Origin: Rhabdonatronobacter sediminivivens | Lineage (GTDB): Bacteria; Pseudomonadota; Alphaproteobacteria; Rhodobacterales; Rhodobacteraceae | Direction: 5' to 3' | Assembly (NCBI RefSeq): GCF_013415485.1 | Contig: NZ_JACBXS010000020.1 | Span: 1-64,000, forward strand | Length of the DNA: 64,000 nucleotides | Part shown: piece after piece, positions 53,635 through 63,144 of the stretch | Numbering within the stretch: position 1 is the stretch's first letter | How the letters are laid out: each line of letters opens with the position of its first letter | Translations under genes and position numbers: made by a program | The notes under the pieces: generated by a model | Databases searched by the model: none | Seen by the model: only the letters and a program-made list of their open reading frames with translations | Told to the model about the DNA's origin: nothing

Positions 53635-56541
53635 ATGAGCTCAGAAAATCCGACAGACCCGCACCCAGGGTCCCCGCCGCAATCCGAATTGGCCGAAGCA
53701 CTTCCGCAGATTGTCTGGACCACGGGACCGGATGGCGCGGTTGATTGGGTCAGCCACGAATTCAGGCGCTACACCGGCATCACGGATGCCGGTTTCGCGG
53801 ACGGGGATCTGTTGCCCGGCCTGCATCCGGAAGACCGCGCCCCGACGCGTGAGAACTGGAGCAAGGCCCTTTCAGGCGGGCATTCCTGCCGGACAGAGTT
53901 CCGGCTGTGGTGCGCTGCCGAGGCGCGATGGCGCCTGCATCGTGTCCATGTCCGGCCATATTCGGATGAAGCCGGGCTGTTAACGCGATGGTACGGCATC
54001 GCGACCGATATCCATGATCTGCGCGAAGCCGAAGACGCGCGCGAAACCGAATTGCGCCTGCTGATCGTGGAGCGGCGCGTGCTGGAACAGATCGCGGCGG
54101 GTGAACCGCTGTCACGTATCCTGCAAGATATCTGCACCGCCATGCCCGATGTTCTGGGCGGTGCCCGCGCCAATGTGGCCCTGGTGTCCGGCGATGAGCG
54201 TTGTCTGGATACCTTCATCGGCGATGCAGCACTTGAAGCATGGTCACGGGCCGTGGGGCAGATCCCGATAGCTGAGGGGCAAGGTTCCTGCGGCACGGGG
54301 GGCGCGCGCCGCGAGGCGGTCTACTCCGCCGATATTGCGCGCGATCCCCTTTGGCAGCCGTATCGTGAACTTGCTGCGGCGCATGGGCTTGCTGCCTGCT
54401 GGTCGCAGCCCGTTCTTGACGGGACCGGGCACCCGATTGCCATCTTCTGCTGTTATCATTCGGAACCGAAGGCGCCTTCGAAGGCGCAGATGGCCATTCT
54501 GCAAAGGATGGCAGACGCCGTGCACACCGCGATTTCGCAGGTTGCAAGCCGCGATCAACTGCAGGCAAGCGAGCGTCGCTATCGCAGCCTGTTCGACTTC
54601 CTGCCCATCGCGATCTGGGAGCAGGACATTTCCGGCGTCCTGAAAAGCCTGGACGCGCTGAAGGCGACAGGGGTGACGGATTTCGAAGCGTGGCTTGACC
54701 GCAACCCGGCCTTTGCCAGCGAAGCGATGGCGGCAATCAGGGTGCTTGACGGCAATCGCGCGGCCCGTCAGCTCCATGGCGCGATGAGCGATGATCCAAG
54801 GTCCATATCGCAGGCGCTCGTTTCACTTGCGAACGAACCGAAGTTTCGCATGGCGCTGCGTGCAATGCTGGTCGCCGCCTGGGAGGGGCAGACCCAGCTT
54901 GAAACCACCTATACGGCATCCCGCTCCGATGGGACGACAGCAGACATCCTGGCGCGGCTTCTGCTTCCTGAACCGGGCAGCGGCAGGCTCCTGTTGACCG
55001 AAGACGATATCACCGAGCAGCGCCGCGTCGAAGAGCGCTTCCGCCATGTTGCCCAAAGATCGAGTGATTTCATCTTTGACCGTGATCTGGTGACGGATCT
55101 GACCTGGGTCAATGATGCGGCGACCTGGTTGCCCGATTTCACTCCGGGTGAGAAACTGCTGCCGCGCAGCGCCTGGGTTGAAAGCGTGCACCCCGAAGAC
55201 GAAGAGCGGATCCTGACACAGATCGAAGCCGCGATCCAGGGCGGGCAGGATTTCTGGGAGGGCGAGTATCGGCTGCGCAAGCGCGACGGCGATTTCATCC
55301 CGGTCCGGGAGCGGGCGAGTATCCTGCACGATGACGCCGGCGTCCCGGTGCGCATGATCGGAAACATCATCGATCTTTCCGAGCAAAAGGCGCTGGAGGC
55401 GCAGTTGCGACAGTCGCAGCGGCTCGATGCGGTCGGTCAGTTGACCGGCGGTATCGCGCATGATTTCAACAATCTGCTTACGGTGATCCTGGGCAATGCC
55501 GAAACCCTGGCCGGAAAGCTCCCCGCCGACCGGCCAAGCGCGGCCATGGCCCGCCAGATTGTCAGCGCCGCAGAACAAGCCGCCGAATTGACGCAGCGAC
55601 TGCTCGCCTTTGCGCGCAAGCAACCGCTTTCACCGGGGGCCTATGATGTCAATGAACTTATCGAAGGCATGCAAATGCTGATCGAGCGATCCATGACGCC
55701 TGCAATCGCCCTCGATCTGCGTCTGGCTGAAGACCCGGGCGCCGTGCATGTTGACCGGGCCCTGTTCGAAAGTGCGCTTCTGAACCTGTGCGTGAATGCG
55801 CGCGATGCCATGCCCATGGGGGGCTTGCTCCGGATCGAAACAAGCCTGGTTTCCCTGGCCGTGGGCGCTGCGCTGGATGCCCCCGAGCCCGGCGAATATG
55901 TCCGCATTTCGGTTTCGGACACGGGCGAGGGCATGGATAACGAAACCCTTGCCCGGGTGTTCGAGCCGTTTTTCACCACCAAGCCCGTCGGGGAAGGCAG
56001 CGGATTGGGCCTGAGCATGGTCCACGGGTTCGTGTACCAGTCTGGTGGACATATTGATGTTCACAGCGAGCTTGGTGCGGGCACCACGGTTGAACTGATG
56101 CTGCCGCGGCAGGCCCGGCAAGAAGGCGGCCGCGAAAGCCCGCAAGGTGACACCACGCCGCGCAAGGCGAAGAAGCGCATGCGCGTTCTGGTGGTCGAGG
56201 ATGAGGATCAGGTGCGCGAGTATATCTGCATGCTCCTCAAGTCGCTGGAATACAAGGTTGAGGCCGAAGCCCGCGCGACATCGGCACTGGCCCGGCTGCG
56301 CGCTGACGAGCCATTCGATCTGCTGATCTCGGACGTTGTCATGCCTGGCGGCATTGACGGACGACAGCTTGCCGAAACGATCCTCGAAGAACGACCGGAA
56401 CTGCCCATCCTGCTGGTCTCCGGCCATTCTGAGGAGATCGCCACAAGCGGCGGCAAGCTCGATCCGCGCATAAGTTTCCTGCGAAAACCCTTTCGCAGAA
56501 GCACCCTGCAGGAACTGCTGCAGGAGTTGCTTCGGGGGTGA
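53635..56541 (+). CDS. Cytoplasmic hybrid histidine kinase (PAS-GAF-PAS-PAS)
   Basis: 968-aa soluble kinase. An N-terminal PAS (about 20-135, beginning ALPQIVWTTGPDGAVDWV) is followed by a GAF domain (about 160-305, with IAEGQGSCGTGG and SQPVLDGTGHPIAIF), a weak PAS (about 310-455) and a clear PAS (460-590). HisKA has His609 in GIAHDFNNLLTV; the ATPase domain has NLCVNARDAMPMGG and GSGLGLSMVHGF; the receiver has Asp900 in LLISDVVMPGG. The core is closely similar to the upstream kinase, which suggests duplication. Confidence 0.92.
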   Translation: MSSENPTDPHPGSPPQSELAEALPQIVWTTGPDGAVDWVSHEFRRYTGITDAGFADGDLLPGLHPEDRAPTRENWSKALSGGHSCRTEFRLWCAAEARWRLHRVHVRPYSDEAGLLTRWYGIATDIHDLREAEDARETELRLLIVERRVLEQIAAGEPLSRILQDICTAMPDVLGGARANVALVSGDERCLDTFIGDAALEAWSRAVGQIPIAEGQGSCGTGGARREAVYSADIARDPLWQPYRELAAAHGLAACWSQPVLDGTGHPIAIFCCYHSEPKAPSKAQMAILQRMADAVHTAISQVASRDQLQASERRYRSLFDFLPIAIWEQDISGVLKSLDALKATGVTDFEAWLDRNPAFASEAMAAIRVLDGNRAARQLHGAMSDDPRSISQALVSLANEPKFRMALRAMLVAAWEGQTQLETTYTASRSDGTTADILARLLLPEPGSGRLLLTEDDITEQRRVEERFRHVAQRSSDFIFDRDLVTDLTWVNDAATWLPDFTPGEKLLPRSAWVESVHPEDEERILTQIEAAIQGGQDFWEGEYRLRKRDGDFIPVRERASILHDDAGVPVRMIGNIIDLSEQKALEAQLRQSQRLDAVGQLTGGIAHDFNNLLTVILGNAETLAGKLPADRPSAAMARQIVSAAEQAAELTQRLLAFARKQPLSPGAYDVNELIEGMQMLIERSMTPAIALDLRLAEDPGAVHVDRALFESALLNLCVNARDAMPMGGLLRIETSLVSLAVGAALDAPEPGEYVRISVSDTGEGMDNETLARVFEPFFTTKPVGEGSGLGLSMVHGFVYQSGGHIDVHSELGAGTTVELMLPRQARQEGGRESPQGDTTPRKAKKRMRVLVVEDEDQVREYICMLLKSLEYKVEAEARATSALARLRADEPFDLLISDVVMPGGIDGRQLAETILEERPELPILLVSGHSEEIATSGGKLDPRISFLRKPFRRSTLQELLQELLRG

Positions 56542-56634
56542 AATCCGCTTGCCGTTTGCGATCGACGGTAAAGCGTCTCGCAGCGGCGGAACGCGGTCCT
56601 GCGGCCTGGCCGTGTGCCGCATGCGCCAGGGCTG

Positions 56635-57360
56635 TTACCCGCGTGGCGGTGGCTGTTCCGCTTGCTCGGGGTCGTGCGTGGCCTGAAGGCCCTCTTCGGT
56701 GACAATTGCATCCATGCGGATGTCGTGCGGCTGCGGGTGGATCGTGGCAAGCGCGGCCGTCTGCAGACCAACGCCGATGACGAAGGGGCGCGGCGACAGT
56801 TGGGCAAGCGTGCGGTCAAAGTAGCCGCCCCCATAGCCAAGCCGAAAACCGAACCGATCCCAACCCACAAGCGGGGCAAGCGTGACATCCGGTGTCACCA
56901 ACTCGGCCTCTGGCGGGGGGACGGGAATGTTCCAGTGGCCGCGGACCATGCGGGTCTCGGGTGTCCAGCGGCGGAAGATGAGCGGCGCATGTGTCACGTC
57001 AACCAGCGGCAATGCGATCCGTAGGCCCTCCTGGTGCAGATCGGCCATCAAGAGGCGCAGATCCGGCTCACCCTTGATCGGCCAGAAGGCCGAGAGCAGT
57101 CGCCCCCGCATGTCGCCGAAACGCGCCGCGAGGAAACCGCGCAGGTGACCGGCCAGCGCGGCCCCGGCCTTCTTGCGCGTGGCCGTGTTCAGCGCCTGGC
57201 GCTCGGCGCGCAGGCGCATCCGCTCGGCCCGGCGCCAGCGCGCCACGTCGCATGCCTGCTTGGGGGTGGCGCCCGGCGGGGCAAGATGACCGGGCGCGGC
57301 TTCGTGCACCCTGCAGGGGGGTGATGCGTAATGGCCCCTGGGCCGGTCATTGCCCGCCAT
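56635..57360 (-). CDS. 5-formyltetrahydrofolate cyclo-ligase
   Basis: 241-aa enzyme converting 5-formyl-THF to 5,10-methenyl-THF with ATP, in one-carbon metabolism. The N-terminal YASPPC segment is usual in Rhodobacterales homologues. RKKAGAALAGHLRGFL begins the core; VTLAPLVGWDRFGFRLGYGGGYFDRTL is the diagnostic ATP/substrate loop; GVGLQTAAL follows near the end. ATG 57360 was chosen because it begins just before the conserved N-terminal segment; an AAGG lies upstream. Confidence 0.88.
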   Translation of the reverse strand: MAGNDRPRGHYASPPCRVHEAAPGHLAPPGATPKQACDVARWRRAERMRLRAERQALNTATRKKAGAALAGHLRGFLAARFGDMRGRLLSAFWPIKGEPDLRLLMADLHQEGLRIALPLVDVTHAPLIFRRWTPETRMVRGHWNIPVPPPEAELVTPDVTLAPLVGWDRFGFRLGYGGGYFDRTLAQLSPRPFVIGVGLQTAALATIHPQPHDIRMDAIVTEEGLQATHDPEQAEQPPPRG

Positions 57361-57650
57361 GCGATACCTTGCCTTGCCTGGTGCCCGGAAACTGTGATCG
57401 CGCCAGCAGGGCTGGCCCGTCAGCCGCCATCCGCCGCAGGCGGCCACCGTCAGCGCGGGATTCCCCGAGAGGCCCCCGGCCGTGTCGGTGGCATCGCAGC
57501 GCGGCTGCGGGGGCCCGGTCCGATTGATTGTCGGTCATCACGGACTCCGTTTTCTGGTCCTGCTGTTTCCGGGCAGGTTCCCGACTTGCATTTTCCTAGG
57601 CGCCAAAATAGGAATTGTAAATACCCATTCTCCTTCGGGGATCGCCTGCA

Positions 57651-58067
57651 ATGCGTCTTACCTCCTTTACCGACTACGGCCTGCGCATGCTCATGCGCAT
57701 GGCAAGCGCGCCCGACCGCGCGTTTTCCACCGCCGAGTTGGCGGATGAATTCGGCGTTTCGCGCAACCATCTGGCCAAGATCATGCAGCGCCTGTCCCGC
57801 GCCGGGCTGATCGAGACGCGCCGCGGCGGTGGCGGCGGTGCCGTGTTGGCGCAACCGGCGCAGGACATCCGGCTTGGCGCGGTCATTCGCCTGCTGGAAG
57901 AAGACCAGGCGCTGGTCGAGTGTTTCGCGGCAAATGGCGGTGCATGTTCGATTGATGGGCGGTGCCGGCTCAAGGCCCGCCTCGCTGCGGCCGAGAGGGC
58001 CTTCCTCGCCGATCTTGACCGCTCCACGCTCAAGGATATCGCGCTCGAACCAAAGGTGTCAGCGTGA
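57651..58067 (+). CDS. nsrR: Rrf2 family NO-responsive repressor NsrR
   Basis: 138-aa Rrf2-family repressor. It begins MRLTSFTDYGLRMLMRMA, typical of NsrR; the winged helix has ELADEFGVSRNHLAKIMQRLSRAGL. Cys91, Cys99 and Cys105 lie in ALVECFAANGGACSIDGRCRL, the cluster-ligand region of NsrR with nearly the same spacing, so a 4Fe-4S or 2Fe-2S cluster that reacts with nitric oxide is expected. Its site next to the nitrate respiration genes fits. TTGCAT at 57586 followed by AT-rich DNA may be its promoter. Confidence 0.88.
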   Translation: MRLTSFTDYGLRMLMRMASAPDRAFSTAELADEFGVSRNHLAKIMQRLSRAGLIETRRGGGGGAVLAQPAQDIRLGAVIRLLEEDQALVECFAANGGACSIDGRCRLKARLAAAERAFLADLDRSTLKDIALEPKVSA

Positions 58068-58218
58068 ACACGGGGCCATCCGCACGCCCATGAGTGCCGC
58101 GCTTGAATGCGGCACGCGCAAGGCAGGCGGAATGGCACCGCACGTCCGAAAGCCACGGCCCGGGCGGGACGGTCAGGGCCGCGCCATCAGGATGTCCTGC
58201 CGCCGCGTCATCTGCAAC

Positions 58219-58959
58219 TTATTGACCCGCAGCGGGCAGACCTGATCCGCTTTCATTGGCAAACATGTCTGGCCCGTCGATCAGCGTGTCGGGTTGTGCC
58301 AGAGCGTTCAGTTTTGCACGATCCGTGATGATCACGCGCGCGCCGTCCATTTTCACGCCGCTCTCTTCCAGCGTTCTGAGTGTTCGGGACAGGTTCTCGG
58401 CGGTCATCCCCAGATAGGAGGCCAGCAATCGTTTCTCGACCGGGAGGGCATAGGATGGAACGCCTCCCGCCAGCAGCGACTGCCGCAAGAGGTAGGACGC
58501 CACCCTTTCGCGCGAATTGCGCAGCTTCAGTGTCTTGGCGTTGCGCACTACGGACCGGTAGCACGAGGCCAGCTCGTTGATCACGGCAACCGAAAACTCG
58601 GGGTCGCGCCGGAACATGGCGCGCAAGTCAGAGGACGGTATGAGAATGATGCGCGCCCGCTCCAGCGTACGGGCAGACATCAGATAGGGCGCATCCCGGA
58701 TGCATGCCGCCAGGATGAAGGTCGAAACCGGGCGCACCACCGCCATGGTGCCTTCGCGCCCGCCCCACCGCGCAAACAGTTCGACCGACCCTTCAACCAC
58801 CACATGCAGGAAATCCGCCGGGTCCCCCTGGCGGATCATCTCCAGCCCCTGGGGGAAGTTCTGGGCATAGGAACTTGCCATCAGGGCCTCGAAATTGGCC
58901 TGCGTCATGTCCCTGAACAGATGCAGATGGCGAATCTCCGGAAGCTCCTCGGGACGCAT
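58219..58959 (-). CDS. narR: Crp/Fnr family regulator, probable NarR
   Basis: 246-aa Crp/Fnr-type activator. A cyclic-nucleotide-like sensor domain (about 20-130) is followed by a long dimer helix and the HTH domain with LLASYLGMTAENLSRTLRTLEESGV. It lacks the N-terminal cysteine cluster of FNR, so it does not carry the oxygen-sensing 4Fe-4S centre. In Paracoccus, NarR is such a protein, encoded beside narK, and activates narKGHJI in response to nitrate or nitrite. Here it is divergent from the usp-narK-narG operon. GAGGTGG precedes ATG 58959. Confidence 0.8.
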   Translation of the reverse strand: MRPEELPEIRHLHLFRDMTQANFEALMASSYAQNFPQGLEMIRQGDPADFLHVVVEGSVELFARWGGREGTMAVVRPVSTFILAACIRDAPYLMSARTLERARIILIPSSDLRAMFRRDPEFSVAVINELASCYRSVVRNAKTLKLRNSRERVASYLLRQSLLAGGVPSYALPVEKRLLASYLGMTAENLSRTLRTLEESGVKMDGARVIITDRAKLNALAQPDTLIDGPDMFANESGSGLPAAGQ

Positions 58960-58978
58960 GATGCCACCTCTATCAGGT

Positions 58979-58992
58979 TTGATATTTGTCAA
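58979..58992. promoter_or_regulatory. FNR/NarR-type box upstream of narR
   Basis: TTGATATTTGTCAA is one base away from the consensus TTGAT-N4-ATCAA. It lies 20-33 nt before the narR start codon, so it may serve autoregulation (repression or activation). Confidence 0.6.
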
Positions 58993-59115
58993 TTGTGGGA
59001 TGCATATATGTCACTTGCATCCAGGGCAACGATCTATTGTGGACCGCACATAATGCTAGGCAAAATTCGTGCAGGTTTCAATCCGGGTGCGATTCTGATG
59101 GTGGTTTTTCCATTT

Positions 59116-59129
59116 TTGATCTGGATCAA
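59116..59129. promoter_or_regulatory. Perfect FNR/NarR box upstream of the usp-narK operon
   Basis: TTGATCTGGATCAA is a perfect match to TTGAT-N4-ATCAA. It lies 76-89 nt upstream of the universal stress protein start. A class II site would put the transcription start near 59164, with TGCTAT (59157-59162) as a tentative -10. Target of FNR and/or the neighbouring NarR under low oxygen and nitrate. Confidence 0.82.
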
Positions 59130-59204
59130 GTCTTCTCAAGATACGCTGTGAGCGTCTGCTATCGAACGGGTGCCCCAGAGCATCCGGACCGCAAGGAGAC
59201 GCCC

Positions 59205-59678
59205 ATGCATGTGATGCTCGCCTATGACAATTCCCGCAATGCAAGGATCGCACTGGATGCGGTGCGTGACCTGCTTTCCGCACTGCAGCCAACGATAACA
59301 CTGATCTCTGTGGTCGAGGATGTGGGAAGTTCCACAGCAGGCGCTGACGCGCTGTTCACCGCACAATATTCGGAACAGAAAGCGGGTACGGAAGCTGCGG
59401 CGGCCGAACTTGCAGACGCGGGTTTCGGTGCCACTGTCCTGATCGCGGAAGGGGATGCGCGCAAGATGATCCTGCGCGCCGTGGAAGAGCGCAAGCCAGA
59501 CCTGCTGGTGATGGCGCGTCACAGTCACAAGCCTGATCCTGGCCCGCTGAATTTCATCACCAAGCGCATCGACGCATTGGTCGAGGAGTTCGATCACATG
59601 ACCTTCGGCTCCACCAGCGCGTTTCTGGCGCGGCGGGCGCCCTGTCCGCTGCTGATCATTCCCACGCACGCCGAGTGA
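59205..59678 (+). CDS. Universal stress protein (UspA family)
   Basis: 157-aa Usp-fold protein. It begins MHVMLAYDNSRNARIALDAV; the ATP-loop region near the end (FDHMTFGSTSAFLARRAPCPLLII) has GS-T-S in place of the full G-2x-G-9x-G(S/T) motif. Such proteins support survival under oxygen limitation. It is the first gene behind the FNR box and precedes narK1, so it is expressed together with nitrate respiration. AAGGAG precedes ATG 59205. Confidence 0.87.
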   Translation: MHVMLAYDNSRNARIALDAVRDLLSALQPTITLISVVEDVGSSTAGADALFTAQYSEQKAGTEAAAAELADAGFGATVLIAEGDARKMILRAVEERKPDLLVMARHSHKPDPGPLNFITKRIDALVEEFDHMTFGSTSAFLARRAPCPLLIIPTHAE

Positions 59679-59726
59679 TCCCCGAAAGCCCGACGCGCGA
59701 CCCTACACCAAGTTTCGAGGTCTGAC

Positions 59727-61376
59727 ATGCAAGTCAGTGATCTGTTCCGCTTCAAGAATGCGGAAATCAAGGCGCTCCACCTGACATGGATTGCCTTTTT
59801 CATGAGTTTCTACGTCTGGTTCAACATGGCCCCGCTGGCAAGCTCGATGCTGGCCTCGGTGGACTGGCTGACCCGTGACGATATCCGCCTGTTTGCCATC
59901 GCCAACGTGGCGCTCACCATTCCTGCCCGTATCATTGTCGGCATGGCGCTGGACCGCTATGGGCCGCGCCGGGTCTTCTCGGTGCTGATGATCCTGATGG
60001 CGATCCCGACCTGGGTCTTCGCCTTCGGCGATTCGCGCGAAGTGCTGTTCATGTCGCGCCTGGTGCTGTCGTCCATCGGGGCGAGCTTCGTGGTCACCAT
60101 CCACATGATCGCGCTGTGGTTCCCGCCGCGCTCGATCGGTTTTGCCGAAGGCTTCGGCGCGGGCTGGGGGAATTTCGGCTCGGCCGCCGCTGCGATCACG
60201 CTGCCCACCATCGCGCTGCATATGTATGGCGGCGAAGATGGCTGGCGCTGGGCGATGGCGACTTCGGGTCTGGTGATCGCTGCTTACGGCGTGTTCTACT
60301 GGTTTGCCATCACGGATGGCCCCACGGCGGACACGCACAAGAAGCCGCGCAAGGCCTCGGCGCTGGAAGTGTCGAGCTGGCGCGATCTGGTGCTCCTGTG
60401 CATCTTCACGGTGCCGCTGGTGGGTATCCTGTCGATCCTGGTCTATCGCGTGCAGTTGATGGGCTATATCGACGCCATGACGGCAGCCATCTGCTATGGT
60501 GCCATCGTCGTGGTCGTGACCTGGCAGGTCTGGCAGGCAATCCGGGTCAATGTGCCGATCCTGAAAAAGGGTGTGCCGGAAGACGACAAATACCCGTTTT
60601 CTTCGGTTGCGGCGCTGAACATCACCTATTTCGCCAATTTCGGCGCGGAACTGGCGGTGGTGTCGATGCTGCCGATGTTCTTCCAGGAAACCTGGGGTCT
60701 GACGGCAGTGGCAGCCGGTATGATTGCCGCAAGCTTTGCCTTCGTGAACCTCTTTGCGCGGCCCATGGGCGGGCTGGTGTCCGACCGCTTCGGCAACCGC
60801 CGCTTCGTGATGATGGCTTATATGTTCGGTATCGGCGTCGGCTTCGTGATGATGGGCCTGCTGGACAGCAGCTGGCCGCTGATCATCGCCATCGCGATCA
60901 CCATCATGTGCTCCTTCTTCGTGCAGGGGGCAGAGGGTGCAACCTTCGGCATCATCCCCTCGATCAAGCGGCGTGTGACCGGGCAGATCTCGGGCATGGC
61001 GGGGGCCTACGGCAATGTCGGCGCGGTCTTCTACCTGTTTATCTTCATGTTCGTCGATGCCTCGACCTTCTTCTTCATCATCGCGGTGGGGGCCTTCATC
61101 AGCTGGGTCGTCTGCTTGATCTGGCTGAAGGAACCCGAAGGCGGCTTTGGCGACGAATATGTGATCTCTTCCGTGGACCGCGAGATTGCCCGCGAAGCCG
61201 CCGAGAAGAAGGCGCTCGATGCAGAGGTCGCTGCGATCTTCGCAGAGTCCGAAATGGTCGAAGTGACCCCGCGCGGCACCGGCGGACTTCAACTGAGGGC
61301 AAGGTTCGCCACCGTCGATGATCTGCGCGCCGCGCTGGAGCGGCTGGAGCGCGGCAAGACCCGACCCGCTGAATAA
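59727..61376 (+). CDS. narK1: Nitrate/nitrite transporter NarK1
   Basis: 549-aa MFS transporter of the nitrate/nitrite porter family with 12 helices. The nitrate signatures are GWGNFGSAAAA (about residue 148) and GAYGNVGAVFYLFIF. It starts MQVSDLFRFKNAEIKALHLTW, like the NarK1 half of the fused Paracoccus NarK, and probably works as a nitrate/proton symporter. The last 85 residues form a soluble tail (KKALDAEVAAIFAESEM...) with a C-terminal beta/alpha piece. It lies 48 nt behind usp. Confidence 0.9.
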   Translation: MQVSDLFRFKNAEIKALHLTWIAFFMSFYVWFNMAPLASSMLASVDWLTRDDIRLFAIANVALTIPARIIVGMALDRYGPRRVFSVLMILMAIPTWVFAFGDSREVLFMSRLVLSSIGASFVVTIHMIALWFPPRSIGFAEGFGAGWGNFGSAAAAITLPTIALHMYGGEDGWRWAMATSGLVIAAYGVFYWFAITDGPTADTHKKPRKASALEVSSWRDLVLLCIFTVPLVGILSILVYRVQLMGYIDAMTAAICYGAIVVVVTWQVWQAIRVNVPILKKGVPEDDKYPFSSVAALNITYFANFGAELAVVSMLPMFFQETWGLTAVAAGMIAASFAFVNLFARPMGGLVSDRFGNRRFVMMAYMFGIGVGFVMMGLLDSSWPLIIAIAITIMCSFFVQGAEGATFGIIPSIKRRVTGQISGMAGAYGNVGAVFYLFIFMFVDASTFFFIIAVGAFISWVVCLIWLKEPEGGFGDEYVISSVDREIAREAAEKKALDAEVAAIFAESEMVEVTPRGTGGLQLRARFATVDDLRAALERLERGKTRPAE

Positions 61377-61478
61377 CCCAACAGCGTCTGGCCCGGCGTC
61401 GGCCGGTTCAGCCAGGACAAGGCCCTGCAAGAGACTGACCCTGATCAGTCGCACCGGCCCAAAGAAGGACAAGAGAAA

Positions 61479-63080
61479 ATGGCCAAGGACATGGAGAAAT
61501 GGGACGTCGAGGATCAGACGTTCTGGAACCAGACGGGAAAGGGGGTGGCGAACCGCAACCTCTGGATCTCGATCCCCAACCTGCTGTGCGGCTTTGCCGT
61601 CTGGCTGATGTGGGGTATCATCACGGTTCAGATGCTCAACGCGGGCTTTCCGTTTACGCAGGCTGAGCTGTTCACGCTGACCGCGATTGCCGGCCTGACC
61701 GGCGCGACCTTGCGTATTCCCGCATCTTTCATGATCCGCATCGCAGGCGGGCGTAACACGGTGTTCCTGACCTCGGCGCTGTTGATTCCGCCCGCGCTCT
61801 TGACCGGTCTGTTCCTGCAGGACCCCGAAACGCCCTTGTGGAAGTTCCAGTTGGCCGCGCTGCTGTCCGGCATCGGAGGGGGCAACTTCGCCGCCTCGAT
61901 GAGCAATATCAGTGGCTTTTTTCCCAGACGCCAGCAGGGTCTGGCGCTGGGGCTGAATGCGGGTCTGGGCAATTTCGGCGTCACCACCATGCAGATCCTG
62001 ATCCCGACGGTTATGACCATCGCCATCTTCGGCGCCATCGCCGGTGATCCCATCGCGCTGATCCGTGACAGTGGCACGCTGATCGGCCGGATCGAGGCCG
62101 GAACGCCCACCTATATCCAGAACGCAGGCTTCATCTGGGCGGCGATCCTGATCCCGCTGGTGACGCTGGCCTGGTTCGGCATGAACAACCTCAAGCCGCT
62201 CTCGCCTGACATGACCGGCACGATGAGTTCCTTCGGCAAGGTTCTGGGCCTCTATGGCATCGGTTTCGTGACCTCGGTGATCGGGCTCTATCTGTATCTG
62301 CCTGCGCCGACGGGACTGGGCCTGCTTAACCCATTTGTCGCCGTGGTACTGATCTGTGTCGCAACGCTGATCGCCTTGCGCATGATCCCCGGACGTGTCG
62401 GGTCCAGCATGGGCGCCCAGTTCGCCATCTTCAAGGACAAGCACACCTGGTCGATGACGATCCTCTATATCCTGACCTTCGGCTCCTTCATCGGCTTTTC
62501 GATGGCGCTGCCGCTGTCGATCACGGTGATCTTCGGCTTCACCAACGTCGAGGTTGACGGCGTGATGGAGCGTGTCGCCAACCCCAATGCGCCCAGCGCG
62601 CTGACCTATGCCTGGATCGGCCCCTTCATCGGCGCGCTGATCCGTCCGCCCGGTGGCTGGTTGTCGGACAAGTTCGGCGGCTCCATCGTGACACAATGGG
62701 TCGCGGCCGTGATGGTCATCGCTTCGGGTGCGGCAGGCTATGTCATGATGCTGGCCTACCAGTCGCAAACGCCGGAACAGTATTTCTTCATCTTCCTGGT
62801 GCTGTTCCTGATCATCTTCGCGGCCACCGGCATCGGCAACGGGTCCACCTTCCGCACCATCGGGGTGATCTACAACCGCGAACAGGCAGGCCCGGTGCTG
62901 GGCTGGACCTCGGCGGTGGGTGCCTATGGTTCTTTCGTGGCACCAATCGTCATCGGCGAGCAGGTGCGCGGCGGAACACCGGAATATGCGATGTATGGCT
63001 TCGCCGTGTTCTACGCGCTCTGCCTGATCCTGAACTGGTGGTTCTACCTGCGCCCGGGCGCCTACATCAAAAACCCCTGA
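61479..63080 (+). CDS. narK2: Nitrate/nitrite antiporter NarK2
   Basis: 533-aa MFS nitrate/nitrite porter resembling E. coli NarK. It starts [20 protein letters not shown], then [19 protein letters not shown], the usual NarK opening. The first nitrate signature is [14 protein letters not shown]; the second is less typical ([13 protein letters not shown]). It probably exchanges nitrate for nitrite across the inner membrane. It lies 102 nt behind narK1 as a separate gene, not fused as in Paracoccus denitrificans. AGAGAAA precedes the start. Confidence 0.91.
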   Translation: MAKDMEKWDVEDQTFWNQTGKGVANRNLWISIPNLLCGFAVWLMWGIITVQMLNAGFPFTQAELFTLTAIAGLTGATLRIPASFMIRIAGGRNTVFLTSALLIPPALLTGLFLQDPETPLWKFQLAALLSGIGGGNFAASMSNISGFFPRRQQGLALGLNAGLGNFGVTTMQILIPTVMTIAIFGAIAGDPIALIRDSGTLIGRIEAGTPTYIQNAGFIWAAILIPLVTLAWFGMNNLKPLSPDMTGTMSSFGKVLGLYGIGFVTSVIGLYLYLPAPTGLGLLNPFVAVVLICVATLIALRMIPGRVGSSMGAQFAIFKDKHTWSMTILYILTFGSFIGFSMALPLSITVIFGFTNVEVDGVMERVANPNAPSALTYAWIGPFIGALIRPPGGWLSDKFGGSIVTQWVAAVMVIASGAAGYVMMLAYQSQTPEQYFFIFLVLFLIIFAATGIGNGSTFRTIGVIYNREQAGPVLGWTSAVGAYGSFVAPIVIGEQVRGGTPEYAMYGFAVFYALCLILNWWFYLRPGAYIKNP

Positions 63081-63144
63081 ATTTCGCCGGGCGCGCGGCA
63101 TCCTTCGCGCGCCTGTCCCTCCAAACCCAAGAACGGAGACAGCC

